64,000 bases of DNA from Desulfosudis oleivorans (GCA_020723325.1 DYJD01000006.1:62001-126000), one strand, 5' to 3'. Numbered from the stretch's first letter, positions 8,136 through 17,600 are shown. Program-made: numbers and translations. The notes: generated from the sequence alone by a model not told the origin.

Positions 8136-8903
8136 ATGATCTCAGCAGGCGTGGACATCGGCTCCATCAGCGCCAAAGCCGCCATAATTCAGGACCAAAA
8201 CATTCTCGGCACCCATGTGATCCTAACCGGCTACAATGCCCGTAACGCCGGAGAGCAGGTTTTTAACGAACTCCTGATGCGCCTATCAATTGGGCCGGAA
8301 GGAATTCAGCGCATCGTGGCCACCGGCTATGGGAGAAACAGTGTCACCTTTGCCCATAAAGCCGTGACGGAAATCACCTGCCATGCTGCCGGAGCCCATT
8401 ACCTACAGCCTGAAACCAAGAGCATCATCGATATCGGCGGTCAGGACAGCAAGGCCATTGTCATCGACAGCCAAGGCAAGGTCAAGGATTTTGCCATGAA
8501 CGACAAATGTGCCGCCGGCACCGGCCGCTTTCTAGAAGTGATGGCAAGGGCCCTGGAAGTGGATCTGGATGCTTTCGGCCACTTGTCCTTGACCGCCGAC
8601 AATGCCGCGGTCATCAGCAGCCTGTGCACGGTGTTTGCCGAGTCGGAAGTGATCTCACTGATTTCCAAAGGCGAAAAACGCGCCAACATCATTGCCGGCA
8701 TCCACGAATCCATTGCCGCCCGGGTCATTGCCATGGGCAACCGCATCGGCTTGCAGGCCCCGGTCATGATGACCGGCGGGGTGGCCAAAAACATCGGGGT
8801 GGTCAAGGCCCTGGAGAAAAAACTGAAAACCGGCATCATGGTGTCTGAAAACGCCCAGGTCAACGGCGCCATCGGCGCAGCCCTGATTGCAGCAACCTTA
8901 TAG
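8136..8903 (+). CDS. ATP-dependent activator of 2-hydroxyacyl-CoA dehydratase (HgdC/BadF/BcrA family)
   Basis: A 255-residue ASKHA-fold ATPase that fires single electrons into the dehydratase at the cost of ATP. The nucleotide motifs are GVDIGSISAKAAI (residues 5-17), IDIGGQDSK (98-106) and MTGGVAKN near 210. Two cysteines, C125 in NDKCAAGTGRF and C164 in SSLCTVFAESEV, are placed as the subunit-bridging [4Fe-4S] ligands of HgdC. The length equals HgdC (about 260) rather than the larger BcrA. AAAGAGGG lies before the ATG. It stands third in the operon, 76 bp after the large subunit. Confidence 0.9.
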   Translation: MISAGVDIGSISAKAAIIQDQNILGTHVILTGYNARNAGEQVFNELLMRLSIGPEGIQRIVATGYGRNSVTFAHKAVTEITCHAAGAHYLQPETKSIIDIGGQDSKAIVIDSQGKVKDFAMNDKCAAGTGRFLEVMARALEVDLDAFGHLSLTADNAAVISSLCTVFAESEVISLISKGEKRANIIAGIHESIAARVIAMGNRIGLQAPVMMTGGVAKNIGVVKALEKKLKTGIMVSENAQVNGAIGAALIAATL

Positions 8904-8923
8904 TGCAACAAAAGGAGGAACAG

Positions 8924-9688
8924 ATGAACACACCTGTTTACGGACTTGAGGATAAGGTTTTTATGGTTACCGGAGGTAGCCGCGGTATCGGTTTGGAAAT
9001 CGCCCGCATGCTCTTGCAGGAAAAGGCCCGGGTGATCATCTGCGGCCGCAAGGAAGATGGTCTTGCTGCTGCTAAAGCCGGGCTGAATGCCGAGGCGGGG
9101 CGCCTCCTGACCATCGCCGCCCATATCGGAAAGGAATTGGATGTGGAGCAGCTTTTTCAAAAGGCCCTGGATCAATTCGGGCGCCTGGACGGCCTGATCA
9201 ACAATGTGGGCATGAACCTCGTCACCTCCCTGCTGGAGGCGGAACCATCCCTTTGGCAAAAAATCATGGATTCCAATCTCAATGGAACCTTTTTGTGCAG
9301 CCGCAAGGCCGGCAAAATCATGCGGGAGCAGAAAAGCGGCAAAATCGTCAGTATTTCCTCCATTGCCGGTCGGCGGGCCGCGCCGGCCATGGGCATCTAC
9401 GGCATTGCCAAAGCCGGGATCGAGATGATGACCAAAGTAATGGCCCAGGAACTTGCGCCTTTCAACATCCAGGTGAATGCCGTGGCCCCGTGCATGGTGA
9501 AAACCGGCTTCAGCCAGTTGTTCTGGTCCAATTCTCAGTTGCATGCGGAAATCGTCAAGACCATCCCCCTGGGCCGGATCCCCGAACCCCTGGACATCGC
9601 CCATCCGGTGCTTTTCCTGTGTTCCAAAGGCGCCGACTTTATCACCGGACAGACCATCATGGTGGACGGCGGCGCCAGTGCGGTCTAA
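8924..9688 (+). CDS. SDR-family NAD(P)-dependent oxidoreductase
   Basis: A 254-residue classical short-chain dehydrogenase. It shows TGGSRGIGLEIA (cofactor loop), NNVGMN, catalytic Ser in ISSIAGRRAAPAMGIYGIAKAG with Y and K in YGIAK, and the C-terminal PLGRIPEPLDIAHPVLFLCS..ITGQTIMVDGGA. Start set at 8924 behind a strong AAAGGAGGAA. The earlier in-frame GTG at 8903 is part of the activator's stop region. As the last gene of the dehydratase operon it may interconvert a hydroxyacyl- and oxoacyl-CoA or an alcohol/aldehyde intermediate, an inference from context. The substrate is not readable from sequence. Confidence 0.85.
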   Translation: MNTPVYGLEDKVFMVTGGSRGIGLEIARMLLQEKARVIICGRKEDGLAAAKAGLNAEAGRLLTIAAHIGKELDVEQLFQKALDQFGRLDGLINNVGMNLVTSLLEAEPSLWQKIMDSNLNGTFLCSRKAGKIMREQKSGKIVSISSIAGRRAAPAMGIYGIAKAGIEMMTKVMAQELAPFNIQVNAVAPCMVKTGFSQLFWSNSQLHAEIVKTIPLGRIPEPLDIAHPVLFLCSKGADFITGQTIMVDGGASAV

Positions 9689-9788
9689 TTGGGTCATTGT
9701 TTCAGCCCCCCATAAGCGTTAAGTTAATATTCATTAATGTTATCGCTTGATAACTATGCGCTTATGCCCCCCCCCATCCCCCATTGTA

Positions 9789-9819
9789 GGAGCGGCTTCC
9801 AGCCGCGATGCGGCCGCAT
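9789..9819. repeat. REP-like palindromic repeat, copy 1
   Basis: The core GCGGCTTCCAGCCGC at 9792-9806 is a 6-bp stem with a 3-nt loop. It is followed immediately by a second perfect palindrome, ATGCGGCCGCAT (9808-9819). The same core recurs near 13706, 17551 and 53981. It lies in the otherwise featureless gap between the SDR gene and the ATPase gene. Confidence 0.8.
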
Positions 9820-9917
9820 TGCCTTCCCGTTTTTTTAACAAGTCTATCCAAGACAAGTCTTGACTTGACAAAATCCAAAACGTGGCGTAAGTTCTTTCAA
9901 AAGGAGAAAAATAACGG

Positions 9918-11306
9918 ATGTTTATAGGGAGGCGCAAAGAATTTGCCGTTCTTGAAGACGCGTATGCCGGCAAGCAATCGGCCTTTATTCCCATCTACGG
10001 GCGACGGCGCGTGGGGAAAAGCGAACTGATCCTCACCTTCTTTAATCAAAAACCCGGCATCTATTATTTAGGAAAAATGGCGCCCGCTGCATTGCAGATT
10101 CGGGAATTCCTTCAGGAAGCTGCCCGCGCACTGGATGAACCGCTTTTATCATCCTTGTCGGTGAACAGTTGGGCCGACGTTTTTAAGGCGGTTTCAGAAA
10201 AATGCAAACCCAAAGTAAAATTCATCATCGCCCTTGACGAGTTCCAGTGGATGGCCAGTGCGAGCCCTGAATTGCCTTCGATCATTCAGGAATATTGGGA
10301 TCGCCACTGGCAGAAGGCAGGCAACATTGTCCTGATTCTATGCGGCTCTTTTATCGGTTTTATGGAGCGTGAGGTGCTCGGACGAAAAAGTCCCTTATTC
10401 GGGCGCCGTACAGCCCAGATTTTTTTACAGCCTTTTTCTTATCTTGAGGCGGCGGAATTTCATCCAGGTTGGTCGCTTATGAATCGCGCGGCCGCATATT
10501 TCATCTGCGGCGGAATTCCGTTGTATCTTCACTTTTTCAATCAGGCTCAATCCGTGGAAAAAAATATCCAAGACGCATTGCTGGATGAATTCGGGCCCAT
10601 GTTTCGTGAACCCGAATTCCTGCTACGGGAAGAGCTCAGGGATGTGGAGAATTACTATGCCGTGCTGACCGCAGTGGCAGCAGGACATGCCAACAATCAG
10701 GCAATTGCGGCCCAGACCGGCATTCCTGAAAGAAGCCTGCATTACTACATCCAGCAGTTGACCAACATCGGCCATATCGGTCGGCGACGCCCCCTCACAG
10801 GTAGCAAACCAAACCCAAAGCAGGTGCGTTATACCATCGAAGATCCCCTGCTGCGATTCTGGTTCCGGTTCGTATTTCCCAACCTCAGCTTCATTCAGCA
10901 AATGGGGCCGCCGCAGGCCTTGCAAGCCCGAATTCGTCCCGAGTTGCCCGCTTATTTCGGCCTATGTTTTGAGCGCCTGTGCCGTCAGGCGTTACCGTTT
11001 ATCTATGAACGGGAAGGGGTAACGGCCGCTTTTGAAATCGGAGAATATTGGGACAAGGACATCCAAATCGATGTGGTCGGCCTGAGGGATGATCATTGGA
11101 CCGATCTCGGGGAATGCAAATGGGGGCCTGTCAAATCATACAAGGTCTTACTGTCGGAGCTTGAAAGAAAAATAGCCGCCTTTCCTAATCCGCGCGGGGC
11201 CACCATCGGCAAACGGATATTTTTAAGAAAAAAACCGGAAGACAATGCTCGGCTTGATTCTGATGTGCTTTGGTATGGGTTGGATGAATTGTATGGCAAA
11301 AAATGA
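9918..11306 (+). CDS. DUF234-type P-loop ATPase
   Basis: A 462-residue protein of the archaeal-type ATPase family. It begins FIGRRKEFAVLEDAY, then Walker A GRRRVGKSEL (residues about 29-38) and Walker B KFIIALDEFQW. The middle has a winged-helix segment (AIAAQTGIPERSLHYYIQQL), and the C-terminal DUF234 region resembles a nuclease fold (EIGEYWDKDIQIDVVGLR..DLGECKW, spaced E, D, E-C-K). The role of this family is unclear, though it is common next to mobile or defence genes. Here it sits beside a toxin-antitoxin pair and abuts the toxin gene's end by one base, convergently. Confidence 0.8.
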   Translation: MFIGRRKEFAVLEDAYAGKQSAFIPIYGRRRVGKSELILTFFNQKPGIYYLGKMAPAALQIREFLQEAARALDEPLLSSLSVNSWADVFKAVSEKCKPKVKFIIALDEFQWMASASPELPSIIQEYWDRHWQKAGNIVLILCGSFIGFMEREVLGRKSPLFGRRTAQIFLQPFSYLEAAEFHPGWSLMNRAAAYFICGGIPLYLHFFNQAQSVEKNIQDALLDEFGPMFREPEFLLREELRDVENYYAVLTAVAAGHANNQAIAAQTGIPERSLHYYIQQLTNIGHIGRRRPLTGSKPNPKQVRYTIEDPLLRFWFRFVFPNLSFIQQMGPPQALQARIRPELPAYFGLCFERLCRQALPFIYEREGVTAAFEIGEYWDKDIQIDVVGLRDDHWTDLGECKWGPVKSYKVLLSELERKIAAFPNPRGATIGKRIFLRKKPEDNARLDSDVLWYGLDELYGKK

Positions 11307-11307
11307 A

Positions 11308-11736
11308 TCAGCTTAGAGGATTATCCCATTTAAGATTCGGAAATCGAGCGAAGTCAGGATCTGTTGAAATTAAAGTGGCTCCCCTTTCAATCGCTAAAGC
11401 AGCAAGATGCGAATCCGTTGTAATATTGGCGGCGGTTCCCAAGTGGCCTAGAAGTTGCTTTAAAATTGTCCAATGCCGATCCGTAGGAGTGACCAACTGA
11501 ACGGGTGCTTGCTTCAACCAGTTATCGACTGTATCAATCGCTTGCCGGTAGGCTATCGGTATTGGCATGATTCTAGGATTGGTTGTAATCCGGAGAAAAC
11601 CGAGTAGCACGCTCCATGAAAGTCCGATGGTTTCGGTTTCTGAAAGAGAATTTTCCCACCATATACGTGCTTTTTCATGATTTGGAGCATCCGCATTCAC
11701 GGCATAAATCAAAATATTCAAATCGATGACTTTCAT
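11308..11736 (-). CDS. vapC: PIN-domain toxin (VapC-like ribonuclease)
   Basis: A 142-residue PIN protein, probably a toxic RNase. Acidic residues expected at the metal site are D5 in MKVIDLNILIYA, D108 in TTDSHLAALAIERGA and D126/D128 in STDPDFARF. The central FLRITTNPRI is typical of one VapC branch. The acidic residue usual in the second motif (SWSVLLGFLR) is not obvious, so activity is not assured. Its ATG overlaps the antitoxin stop by four bases (ATGA), the normal translational coupling for these operons. Confidence 0.85.
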   Translation of the reverse strand: MKVIDLNILIYAVNADAPNHEKARIWWENSLSETETIGLSWSVLLGFLRITTNPRIMPIPIAYRQAIDTVDNWLKQAPVQLVTPTDRHWTILKQLLGHLGTAANITTDSHLAALAIERGATLISTDPDFARFPNLKWDNPLS

Positions 11737-11999
11737 TTATGCATCTCCAGTTTTCTTGCAATTTCCTCATCTTCTATAGTCGATGCTATTTGAAGCGCTT
11801 TGTTTAAATCCGTTTTAGGCGGAAAGCCCATATGAAATGTTTTTAATCTGTACTTTGAAGTTCTTGGCTTTTCATGGAGTTGCTTCAAACCTTGTTCCAA
11901 GGTCATGTTTACGATTTTTTTAAAAGGTAGGCCGGAACGATGTGCTTCTTCTTTGAGCTTTTGGATGATGGAATCGTCGATAGTTAATGTGGTTCTCAT
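11733..11999 (-). CDS. VapB-like ribbon-helix-helix antitoxin
   Basis: An 88-residue protein beginning MRTTLTIDDSIIQKLKEEAHRSGLPFKKIVNMTLEQGL, a ribbon-helix-helix DNA-binding segment. It ends in an acidic tail (LQIASTIEDEEIARKLEMHK) suited to binding the toxin. The start at 11999 is preceded by AAAGGA. The frame extends 26 codons further upstream, but without support. It is first in the operon and overlaps the toxin by four bases, and probably represses its own promoter as these antitoxins generally do. Confidence 0.8.
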   Translation of the reverse strand: MRTTLTIDDSIIQKLKEEAHRSGLPFKKIVNMTLEQGLKQLHEKPRTSKYRLKTFHMGFPPKTDLNKALQIASTIEDEEIARKLEMHK

Positions 12000-12224
12000 G
12001 ATGCTTTCCTTTAACAATATTTGATGATAAGATGCTAAATTATATAGCATCATAGCATCAATAATTCCGGTCGTCAAGATTTGTTACGATATCGATTATT
12101 CGTACTTGCAATCGGTTGTCTCAATGGCGCGATAATGCGCATGCGGTCTTTTTCCAGTTTCCGGATCTTGTGCCAGTGTTCCGATATCGACCCGGGTATC
12201 GGCTTCCACCGCTTTCCGGATCGC

Positions 12225-12491
12225 ATGACAGTGATCGTTGGTACCAACGTAGTGCTTGATGTTCTGCTCGGGCGTGAACCTTTTGTAAAACCCGCCGTCG
12301 CTGTTTTCTGTCTTGTCGAAGAGTCGCGCATTGATGCCTTCATTTGCGCCACGACTATCACGACTATTGACTATCTGCTAGCAAAGTCCCTTCCGGCACC
12401 AAGGGCTCGGAATGCCCTGCGTGGACTCATCAGCCTGTTTGAAAAACCATTCATGCACCTATCCCAGGGATTGACGCGGAATATCTCCTAA
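12225..12491 (+). pseudogene. Truncated PIN-domain toxin remnant
   Basis: The frame starts MTVIVGTNVVLDVLLGREPF and continues ..CATTITTIDYLLAKSLPAPRARNALRGLISLF, which is clearly PIN-family. It is only 88 residues long: the second half, with the remaining metal ligands, is replaced by an unrelated tail. The first catalytic Asp of the usual VDTN motif is Gly (VGTN). Both defects point to a dead gene. The preceding 12081-12224 stretch may be the remains of its antitoxin but gives no recognisable protein. Confidence 0.65.
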
Positions 12492-12607
12492 GTCAATATC
12501 AATTTTTGCTGTAAAAATGACAATTTGCTTATTTTAGTCATGCTATTTTGCTTGAACAAAGGCAAATGGTCTGTTAAAAAATAGCATTGTGCAGATATTT
12601 CGGCATT

Positions 12608-13789
12608 GTGAGTATACCCTTGGAAATTATTCGCAAACAGACACGTCAAATTAAGCTGGGAAACGTCAAAATCGGTGGAATGGCACCAGTAACGGTCCAG
12701 TCCATGACCAACACCGTTACCCAGGATGTGGCTGCCACCGTGGCCCAGATACAGCGACTGGAACAAGCCGGTTGCGAGATCATCCGGGTGGCGGTGCCGG
12801 ATGAAGAAGCGGCCGGGGCGATTGCGGCCATCAAAAAAGAGATCCAGATCCCGCTGATTGCGGATATTCATTTTGATTACCGCCTGGCCATTGCCGCGGC
12901 TGAAGCCGGCGCCGACGGCCTGCGCATCAACCCCGGCAATATCGGGGGCCTGCGCAAGGTGCGGGAAGTTGTACGCTGTGCTGCTGAACGGAAGATTCCC
13001 ATTCGGGTGGGGGTAAATGCGGGCTCCCTGGAAAAAGATATCTTGAAACAATACAGCGGCGTAACCACAGAAGGCATGGTGGCGAGCGCCCTGCGTAATA
13101 TTGCCTTGTTGCAGGATCTTGATTTTCACGCTATCAAGATATCCATCAAAGCCTCGGATGTGGGCCGGACCGTATCCGCCTACCGCCTGTTGTCGGAAAA
13201 GACCGATGTGCCTCTGCATGTGGGTGTTACCGAAGCCGGCGGGCTTTTTGCCGGCATCGTCAAGTCAGCCATGGGCATCGGCATGTTGCTGGCCGAGGGT
13301 ATCGGCGACACCATCCGGGTGTCCTTGACCCGTGATCCGGTGGAAGAAGTCCGGGTGGGCTTTGAAATTTTAAAAAGTCTGGGAATCCGTGAGCATGGAC
13401 CGGAAATCATTTCCTGTCCCACCTGCGGCAGATGCAACATCAACTTGTTCAACATTGCCGAACAGGTGGAGACCGCACTGCTTTCCCATAAAGCGCCGAT
13501 CAAGGTCGCCATCATGGGCTGTGTGGTAAATGGACCGGGCGAGGCCCGGGAAGCGGATATCGGCATTGCCGGCGGCGACGGTATCGGCATCTTGTTTAAA
13601 AAAGGCAAAGTGGTGAAAAAATTCCCCCAGGACCAGTTGGTGGAAGTTCTGTTGCAGGCAGCAGCGCAATACGAAACAACAGGCCCTGGTCATTGTATCG
13701 ACCAAATCGCGGCTGGAAGCCGCTCCCCCAAAGGGAGAACGGCTCAAAAGATGATCAAGGCCAAAAAACAGAAGGAAAAGCATGAATAA
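12608..13789 (+). CDS. ispG: 4-hydroxy-3-methylbut-2-enyl diphosphate synthase (flavodoxin/ferredoxin)
   Basis: Seventh step of the MEP isoprenoid pathway, converting the cyclic diphosphate to HMBPP with a [4Fe-4S] cluster. The N-terminal TIM barrel shows [31 protein letters not shown] and [11 protein letters not shown]. Cluster ligands are in CPTCGRCN and [12 protein letters not shown] use the GTG at 12608 ([15 protein letters not shown]); a TTG at 12587 is also open and neither has a good ribosome site. After [12 protein letters not shown] the protein carries an unusual tail of about 35 residues, partly encoded by a REP-like repeat. The stop overlaps proS by eight bases. Confidence 0.9.
   Translation: MSIPLEIIRKQTRQIKLGNVKIGGMAPVTVQSMTNTVTQDVAATVAQIQRLEQAGCEIIRVAVPDEEAAGAIAAIKKEIQIPLIADIHFDYRLAIAAAEAGADGLRINPGNIGGLRKVREVVRCAAERKIPIRVGVNAGSLEKDILKQYSGVTTEGMVASALRNIALLQDLDFHAIKISIKASDVGRTVSAYRLLSEKTDVPLHVGVTEAGGLFAGIVKSAMGIGMLLAEGIGDTIRVSLTRDPVEEVRVGFEILKSLGIREHGPEIISCPTCGRCNINLFNIAEQVETALLSHKAPIKVAIMGCVVNGPGEAREADIGIAGGDGIGILFKKGKVVKKFPQDQLVEVLLQAAAQYETTGPGHCIDQIAAGSRSPKGRTAQKMIKAKKQKEKHE
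13706..13726. repeat. REP-like palindromic repeat, copy 2, inside ispG
   Basis: The core GCGGCTGGAAGCCGC with ATC before and TCC after lies in frame within the 3' end of ispG, encoding about IAAGSR. It is followed by CCC..GGG complementarity as in copy 3. It is identical over 21 bases to copies 1 (reverse orientation) and 4. Confidence 0.85.
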
Positions 13790-15305
13790 AATCGTTCAAA
13801 CAGCCATAACACCCACGCGGGAGGAAGATTATCCCGAATGGTATCAGCAAATTGTAAAAGCCTCGGACCTGGCGGAAAAATCGCCGGTGCGCGGCTGCAT
13901 GGTAATCAAACCCTGGGGTTATGCCCTTTGGGAAAATATGGTGCGCGTACTGGATGAAATGTTCAAGGCCACGGGGGTAAAAAATGCCTATTTCCCGCTT
14001 TTCATTCCATTGAGTTTTCTTGAAAAAGAAGCGGAGCACGTGGAGGGGTTTGCCAAGGAATGCGCCGTGGTCACCCACCACCGTCTGGAAAAGGGCGCAG
14101 ATGGCGGACTTGTTCCGGCCGGCAAACTGACCGAGCCGCTGGTGGTGCGGCCCACCTCGGAAACCATTATCGGCGATTCCTTTGCCAAATGGGTCAGCTC
14201 CTACCGCGACCTGCCCGTGCTGATCAACCAGTGGGCCAACGTGGTGCGTTGGGAAATGCGCACCCGCACCTTCTTGCGCACCAGCGAATTTTTGTGGCAA
14301 GAGGGCCACACGGCCCACGCCACTGCCGAAGAAGCCATGGAACGTACCCGTCAGATGCTTGGCGTGTATGCGACCTTTGTAGAAGAATATCTGGCCATAC
14401 CGGTGATCCAGGGCGAGAAAACCCCTTCTGAAAGATTTCCAGGAGCAGTAGACACCCTGTGCATCGAGGCCATGATGCAGGATCGCAAGGCCTTGCAGGC
14501 CGGTACTTCTCATTTTTTGGGTCAGAACTTTGCCAAGTCCTCGGGCATCCGCTTTCAATCCGCAACCAAGCAGGAGGAATACGCCTGGACCACTTCCTGG
14601 GGGGCCTCCACCCGGCTGATCGGCGGCCTGATCATGACCCATGGCGATGACGACGGCCTGATCATGCCGCCCAGGATTGCTTCTGCCCATGTGGTCCTAT
14701 TACCTATCATTCGCAAGGCTTCGGAACGGCAAAGCGTCATGGAGTATGTGGGGCAGCTTGCCGATGCTTTACGGGAAAAGGTTTATGGCGGAAGACGCTT
14801 GGTGGTGGAAATCGATGATCGGGATATCGGCGGTGCAAGGGGCTGGGAATGGATTAAAAAAGGTATCCCAATTCGGGTGGAAATCGGCCCGCGGGATATT
14901 GCCGCCGACTCGGTTTTTTTCGCCCGGCGCGACGGCGCCCATCAGGAAAAACAGTCCTTGAAACGACCGGATTTTCTTGAAAAAATATCAGAAATTCTCG
15001 ACCAGATTCAGGCCAATTTGTTTGCCCGGGCCTTGCGCCTTCGTAAAGACCATACGGTTTGCATCGACGATCAAGATGAATTCAATCGTTTTTTCACACC
15101 GCAAAATCCGGAAAAACCGGAAATACACGGCGGATTTTCACTTTCACGCTGGTGTGGATCAGCCGAATGTGAAGCTGAAACCAAGGAACGGTTGATGGTC
15201 ACCATTCGTTGCATTCCGTTTGAAAAAGGACCAAATGAAGTCGGCCCGTGTGTTTGTTGCGGCCGGCCGAGTGACCGTCGGGTAATTTTCGCCAAAGCCT
15301 ATTAA
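13782..15305 (+). CDS. proS: Prolyl-tRNA synthetase, eukaryote/archaea-like class
   Basis: Charges tRNA-Pro with proline. At 507 residues it lacks the large editing insertion of the E. coli-type enzyme (about 570). It has the class II motifs in order: [66 protein letters not shown] and [19 protein letters not shown]. The C-terminal domain has CGSAECE and CVCCGRPS, the zinc-binding cysteines of the archaeal/eukaryotic form. AAGGAAAAG precedes the ATG. The overlap with ispG and the 34-bp gap to rel suggest one operon. Confidence 0.95.
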   Translation: MNKIVQTAITPTREEDYPEWYQQIVKASDLAEKSPVRGCMVIKPWGYALWENMVRVLDEMFKATGVKNAYFPLFIPLSFLEKEAEHVEGFAKECAVVTHHRLEKGADGGLVPAGKLTEPLVVRPTSETIIGDSFAKWVSSYRDLPVLINQWANVVRWEMRTRTFLRTSEFLWQEGHTAHATAEEAMERTRQMLGVYATFVEEYLAIPVIQGEKTPSERFPGAVDTLCIEAMMQDRKALQAGTSHFLGQNFAKSSGIRFQSATKQEEYAWTTSWGASTRLIGGLIMTHGDDDGLIMPPRIASAHVVLLPIIRKASERQSVMEYVGQLADALREKVYGGRRLVVEIDDRDIGGARGWEWIKKGIPIRVEIGPRDIAADSVFFARRDGAHQEKQSLKRPDFLEKISEILDQIQANLFARALRLRKDHTVCIDDQDEFNRFFTPQNPEKPEIHGGFSLSRWCGSAECEAETKERLMVTIRCIPFEKGPNEVGPCVCCGRPSDRRVIFAKAY

Positions 15306-15339
15306 AAGCAGAGCGGCTTGACCGCCTTCAGATGGGCAA

Positions 15340-17505
15340 ATGATTCGAATCAACGACATCCTGGATAAAATCGTTGAATATTATCCGGACGCGGATCTGG
15401 ACATCATCGACCGGGCCTATGTTTATTCCGCCCGGGTGCATGCCGGTCAGGTGCGCCTTTCCGGTGAACCTTACCTGGCCCACCCCCTGGAAGTCGCCTA
15501 TATTTTGGCGGACATGAAACTTGACCGCATCAGTGTGGCTGCCGGCTTGCTCCATGATGTGGTGGAGGACACCCATGCCACCATTGATGAAATCAGCGAT
15601 ATCTTCGGCCGGGAAGTGGCTCATATTGTTTCCGGCGTGACCAAGCTCAGCACCATTCCCTTGAATAGCTCCCAAGCCCGCCAGGCCGAAAGCATCCGCA
15701 AGATGATTTTGGCCATGGCGGATGATATCCGCGTGATTTTAATTAAATTGGCTGATCGTTTGCATAATATGCGCACCCTGCAATATCATAAAAGCCCGGA
15801 AAAACGTATGGCCATTGCCCAGGAGACCCTGGACATCTATGCACCCATTGCTGCCCGTTTAGGCATATATTGGATTAAACAAATTCTGGAGGATATTTCT
15901 TTTCAATATGTCCTGCCGGAACAGTTTGCCAATATCAAAAATCTGGTGGATCAAGGCATGCAGGAACGGGAGGAATATATTGAAACCGTTAAATCCTACA
16001 TCAAGCATAAAATGGATGAAGCCGGCCTGAAATGCGATGTGGTGGGTCGCTTCAAACAATACTACAGCATTTACCAGAAAATGGTGACCCAGCAACTTGA
16101 ATTCGAAGAGATTTACGACCTCATCGCCTTTCGCATCATCCTGGATACCGTACCCCAGTGCTATGAAGCCCTGGGCGTCCTGCACTCCCTTTGGAAGCCG
16201 ATCGCTAAAAAATTCAAAGATTACATTGGTATGCCCAAGGCCAATATGTACCAGTCTTTGCATACCACCGTGATCGGTTCATTTGGGGAGCGTATTGAAA
16301 TTCAGATACGAACCTGGGAAATGGACCGGGTGGCCAAATCCGGTATCGCCGCCCATTGGAGCTATAAAGAAGGCCGCAGCGTTGATGAAAAAACCGGAGA
16401 GGCTTTTGCCTGGATCCAAAACCTGGTGGAAAACCAGGAGGATTTTAAAGATCCGAACGAATTCATGGAAAACGTCAGGATCGATCTGTTTCCAGATGAA
16501 GTTTATGTTTTCACTCCCCGGGGGGATATCAAATCCTTGCCCAAAGGGGCCACACCAGTGGATTTTGCCTATCTGATCCATACCGAGATCGGCAGCCGCT
16601 GCACCGGCGCCAAGGTTAACGGCCGCATGGTGCCCTTGCAAACCGAATTAAAAACCGGTGATATCATTGAGGTCATTACCACCAAGGGCAGCCACCCCAG
16701 CAAGGATTGGTTGAATTTCGTCAAGACGGTGAAAGCCCGTTCCCGCATTCGCCAGTGGATTAAAGTTCAGGAAAAAGGGCGCAGCATTTCCCTGGGACGG
16801 GAGATGTGCGAAAAGGCCTTTCGGAAATATCGGTTGAATTTCAATACATTGGTCAAAACCGAGGAGATGCCGAAAATCGTCGCCGAATTCGGTTTTAAGG
16901 ATGTGGATGATCTGGTGGCTGATGTGGGCTACGGCAAGATCACCCCCTTACAGGTGGTGCGTAAATTCCTGCCCAAATCAGAGGCTGAACAAAATGTGGA
17001 GAAGGAGAAAGAAGACAACTCCCTGTTCGGCAAATTAATCGGTCGGGTGCGGAAAAAAAAGGTCAATGACGGGGTTGTAGTCAAGGGGATGGATGACATC
17101 CTGGTGCGTTTCGGCAAATGTTGCCAGCCGGTACCCGGCGACAGCGTGATCGGATATATCACCAGGGGTCAAGGAGTGACAGTCCACAGGGCCGGCTGCA
17201 TCCACGCCATGAAAATGACACCGGAACGGCGCATTGAAGTGACCTGGAACAAGGAAAAATCCGAAACCTACCCAGTAAAAATTTTGGTACGTTCCTACGA
17301 CCGCTTTGGACTGCTGGCGGACATTACCGCCAACATCAGCAAGAATGGCGCCAACATTCTCAGGGCCAATGCCGATATCCATGAAAGTAATATCGTGGAC
17401 AGCTATTTCACCATCGCCGTCGAAGATACGAGCCATTTGAACAGGATTTTATCTTCCATCCGGAAGATCAAGCAGGTACACGATGTGAAACGGATTGATG
17501 ATTAA
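15340..17505 (+). CDS. relA: Bifunctional (p)ppGpp synthetase/hydrolase (RelA/SpoT family)
   Basis: The long Rel enzyme (721 residues) controlling the stringent response. In order: the HD hydrolase domain with intact AGLLHDVVEDT (HDxxED), the synthetase domain (GRFKQYYSIYQKM, EIYDLIAFRIILDT, YIGMPKANMYQSLHTTVIG), TGS (VFTPRGDIKSLPKGATPVDFAYLIHTEIG), a zinc-finger-like segment (FGKCCQPVPGD..VHRAGC), and a C-terminal ACT domain (VKILVRSYDRFGLLADITANISKNGANI). With the HD motif intact, both making and breaking of ppGpp are expected. It follows proS closely, and a complex inverted repeat lies just after the stop. Confidence 0.95.
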   Translation: MIRINDILDKIVEYYPDADLDIIDRAYVYSARVHAGQVRLSGEPYLAHPLEVAYILADMKLDRISVAAGLLHDVVEDTHATIDEISDIFGREVAHIVSGVTKLSTIPLNSSQARQAESIRKMILAMADDIRVILIKLADRLHNMRTLQYHKSPEKRMAIAQETLDIYAPIAARLGIYWIKQILEDISFQYVLPEQFANIKNLVDQGMQEREEYIETVKSYIKHKMDEAGLKCDVVGRFKQYYSIYQKMVTQQLEFEEIYDLIAFRIILDTVPQCYEALGVLHSLWKPIAKKFKDYIGMPKANMYQSLHTTVIGSFGERIEIQIRTWEMDRVAKSGIAAHWSYKEGRSVDEKTGEAFAWIQNLVENQEDFKDPNEFMENVRIDLFPDEVYVFTPRGDIKSLPKGATPVDFAYLIHTEIGSRCTGAKVNGRMVPLQTELKTGDIIEVITTKGSHPSKDWLNFVKTVKARSRIRQWIKVQEKGRSISLGREMCEKAFRKYRLNFNTLVKTEEMPKIVAEFGFKDVDDLVADVGYGKITPLQVVRKFLPKSEAEQNVEKEKEDNSLFGKLIGRVRKKKVNDGVVVKGMDDILVRFGKCCQPVPGDSVIGYITRGQGVTVHRAGCIHAMKMTPERRIEVTWNKEKSETYPVKILVRSYDRFGLLADITANISKNGANILRANADIHESNIVDSYFTIAVEDTSHLNRILSSIRKIKQVHDVKRIDD

Positions 17506-17527
17506 TTCCCGGCACGATATCGCGGTC

Positions 17528-17600
17528 TTGATCATCGTTTCGGCCGTATTGCGGTTGGAAGCCGCTCCCACAATCAGGGGAGCGGCGAAACAATGATCAA
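17528..17600. repeat. Composite inverted repeat containing REP-like copy 3
   Basis: An outer inverted repeat (17528-17546 with 17583-17600, TTGATCAT..GTTTCG arms) encloses the REP core GCGGTTGGAAGCCGC (17551-17565) and a further GCTCCC/GGGAGC pair (17564-17569, 17578-17583). It lies 22 bp after the rel stop, between convergent rel and rpmB. It may end or protect transcripts on both strands, though no T run is present. Confidence 0.75.

Noticed and set aside
8135-8903. Assignment of the dehydratase genes as benzoyl-CoA reductase
   Set aside because: Class I benzoyl-CoA reductase needs two different ATPase subunits; only one short activator of HgdC size is present.
12074-12361. Minus-strand frames opposite the PIN remnant
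   Set aside because: They read fairly protein-like but are the complement of the clear PIN sequence; no family is evident.
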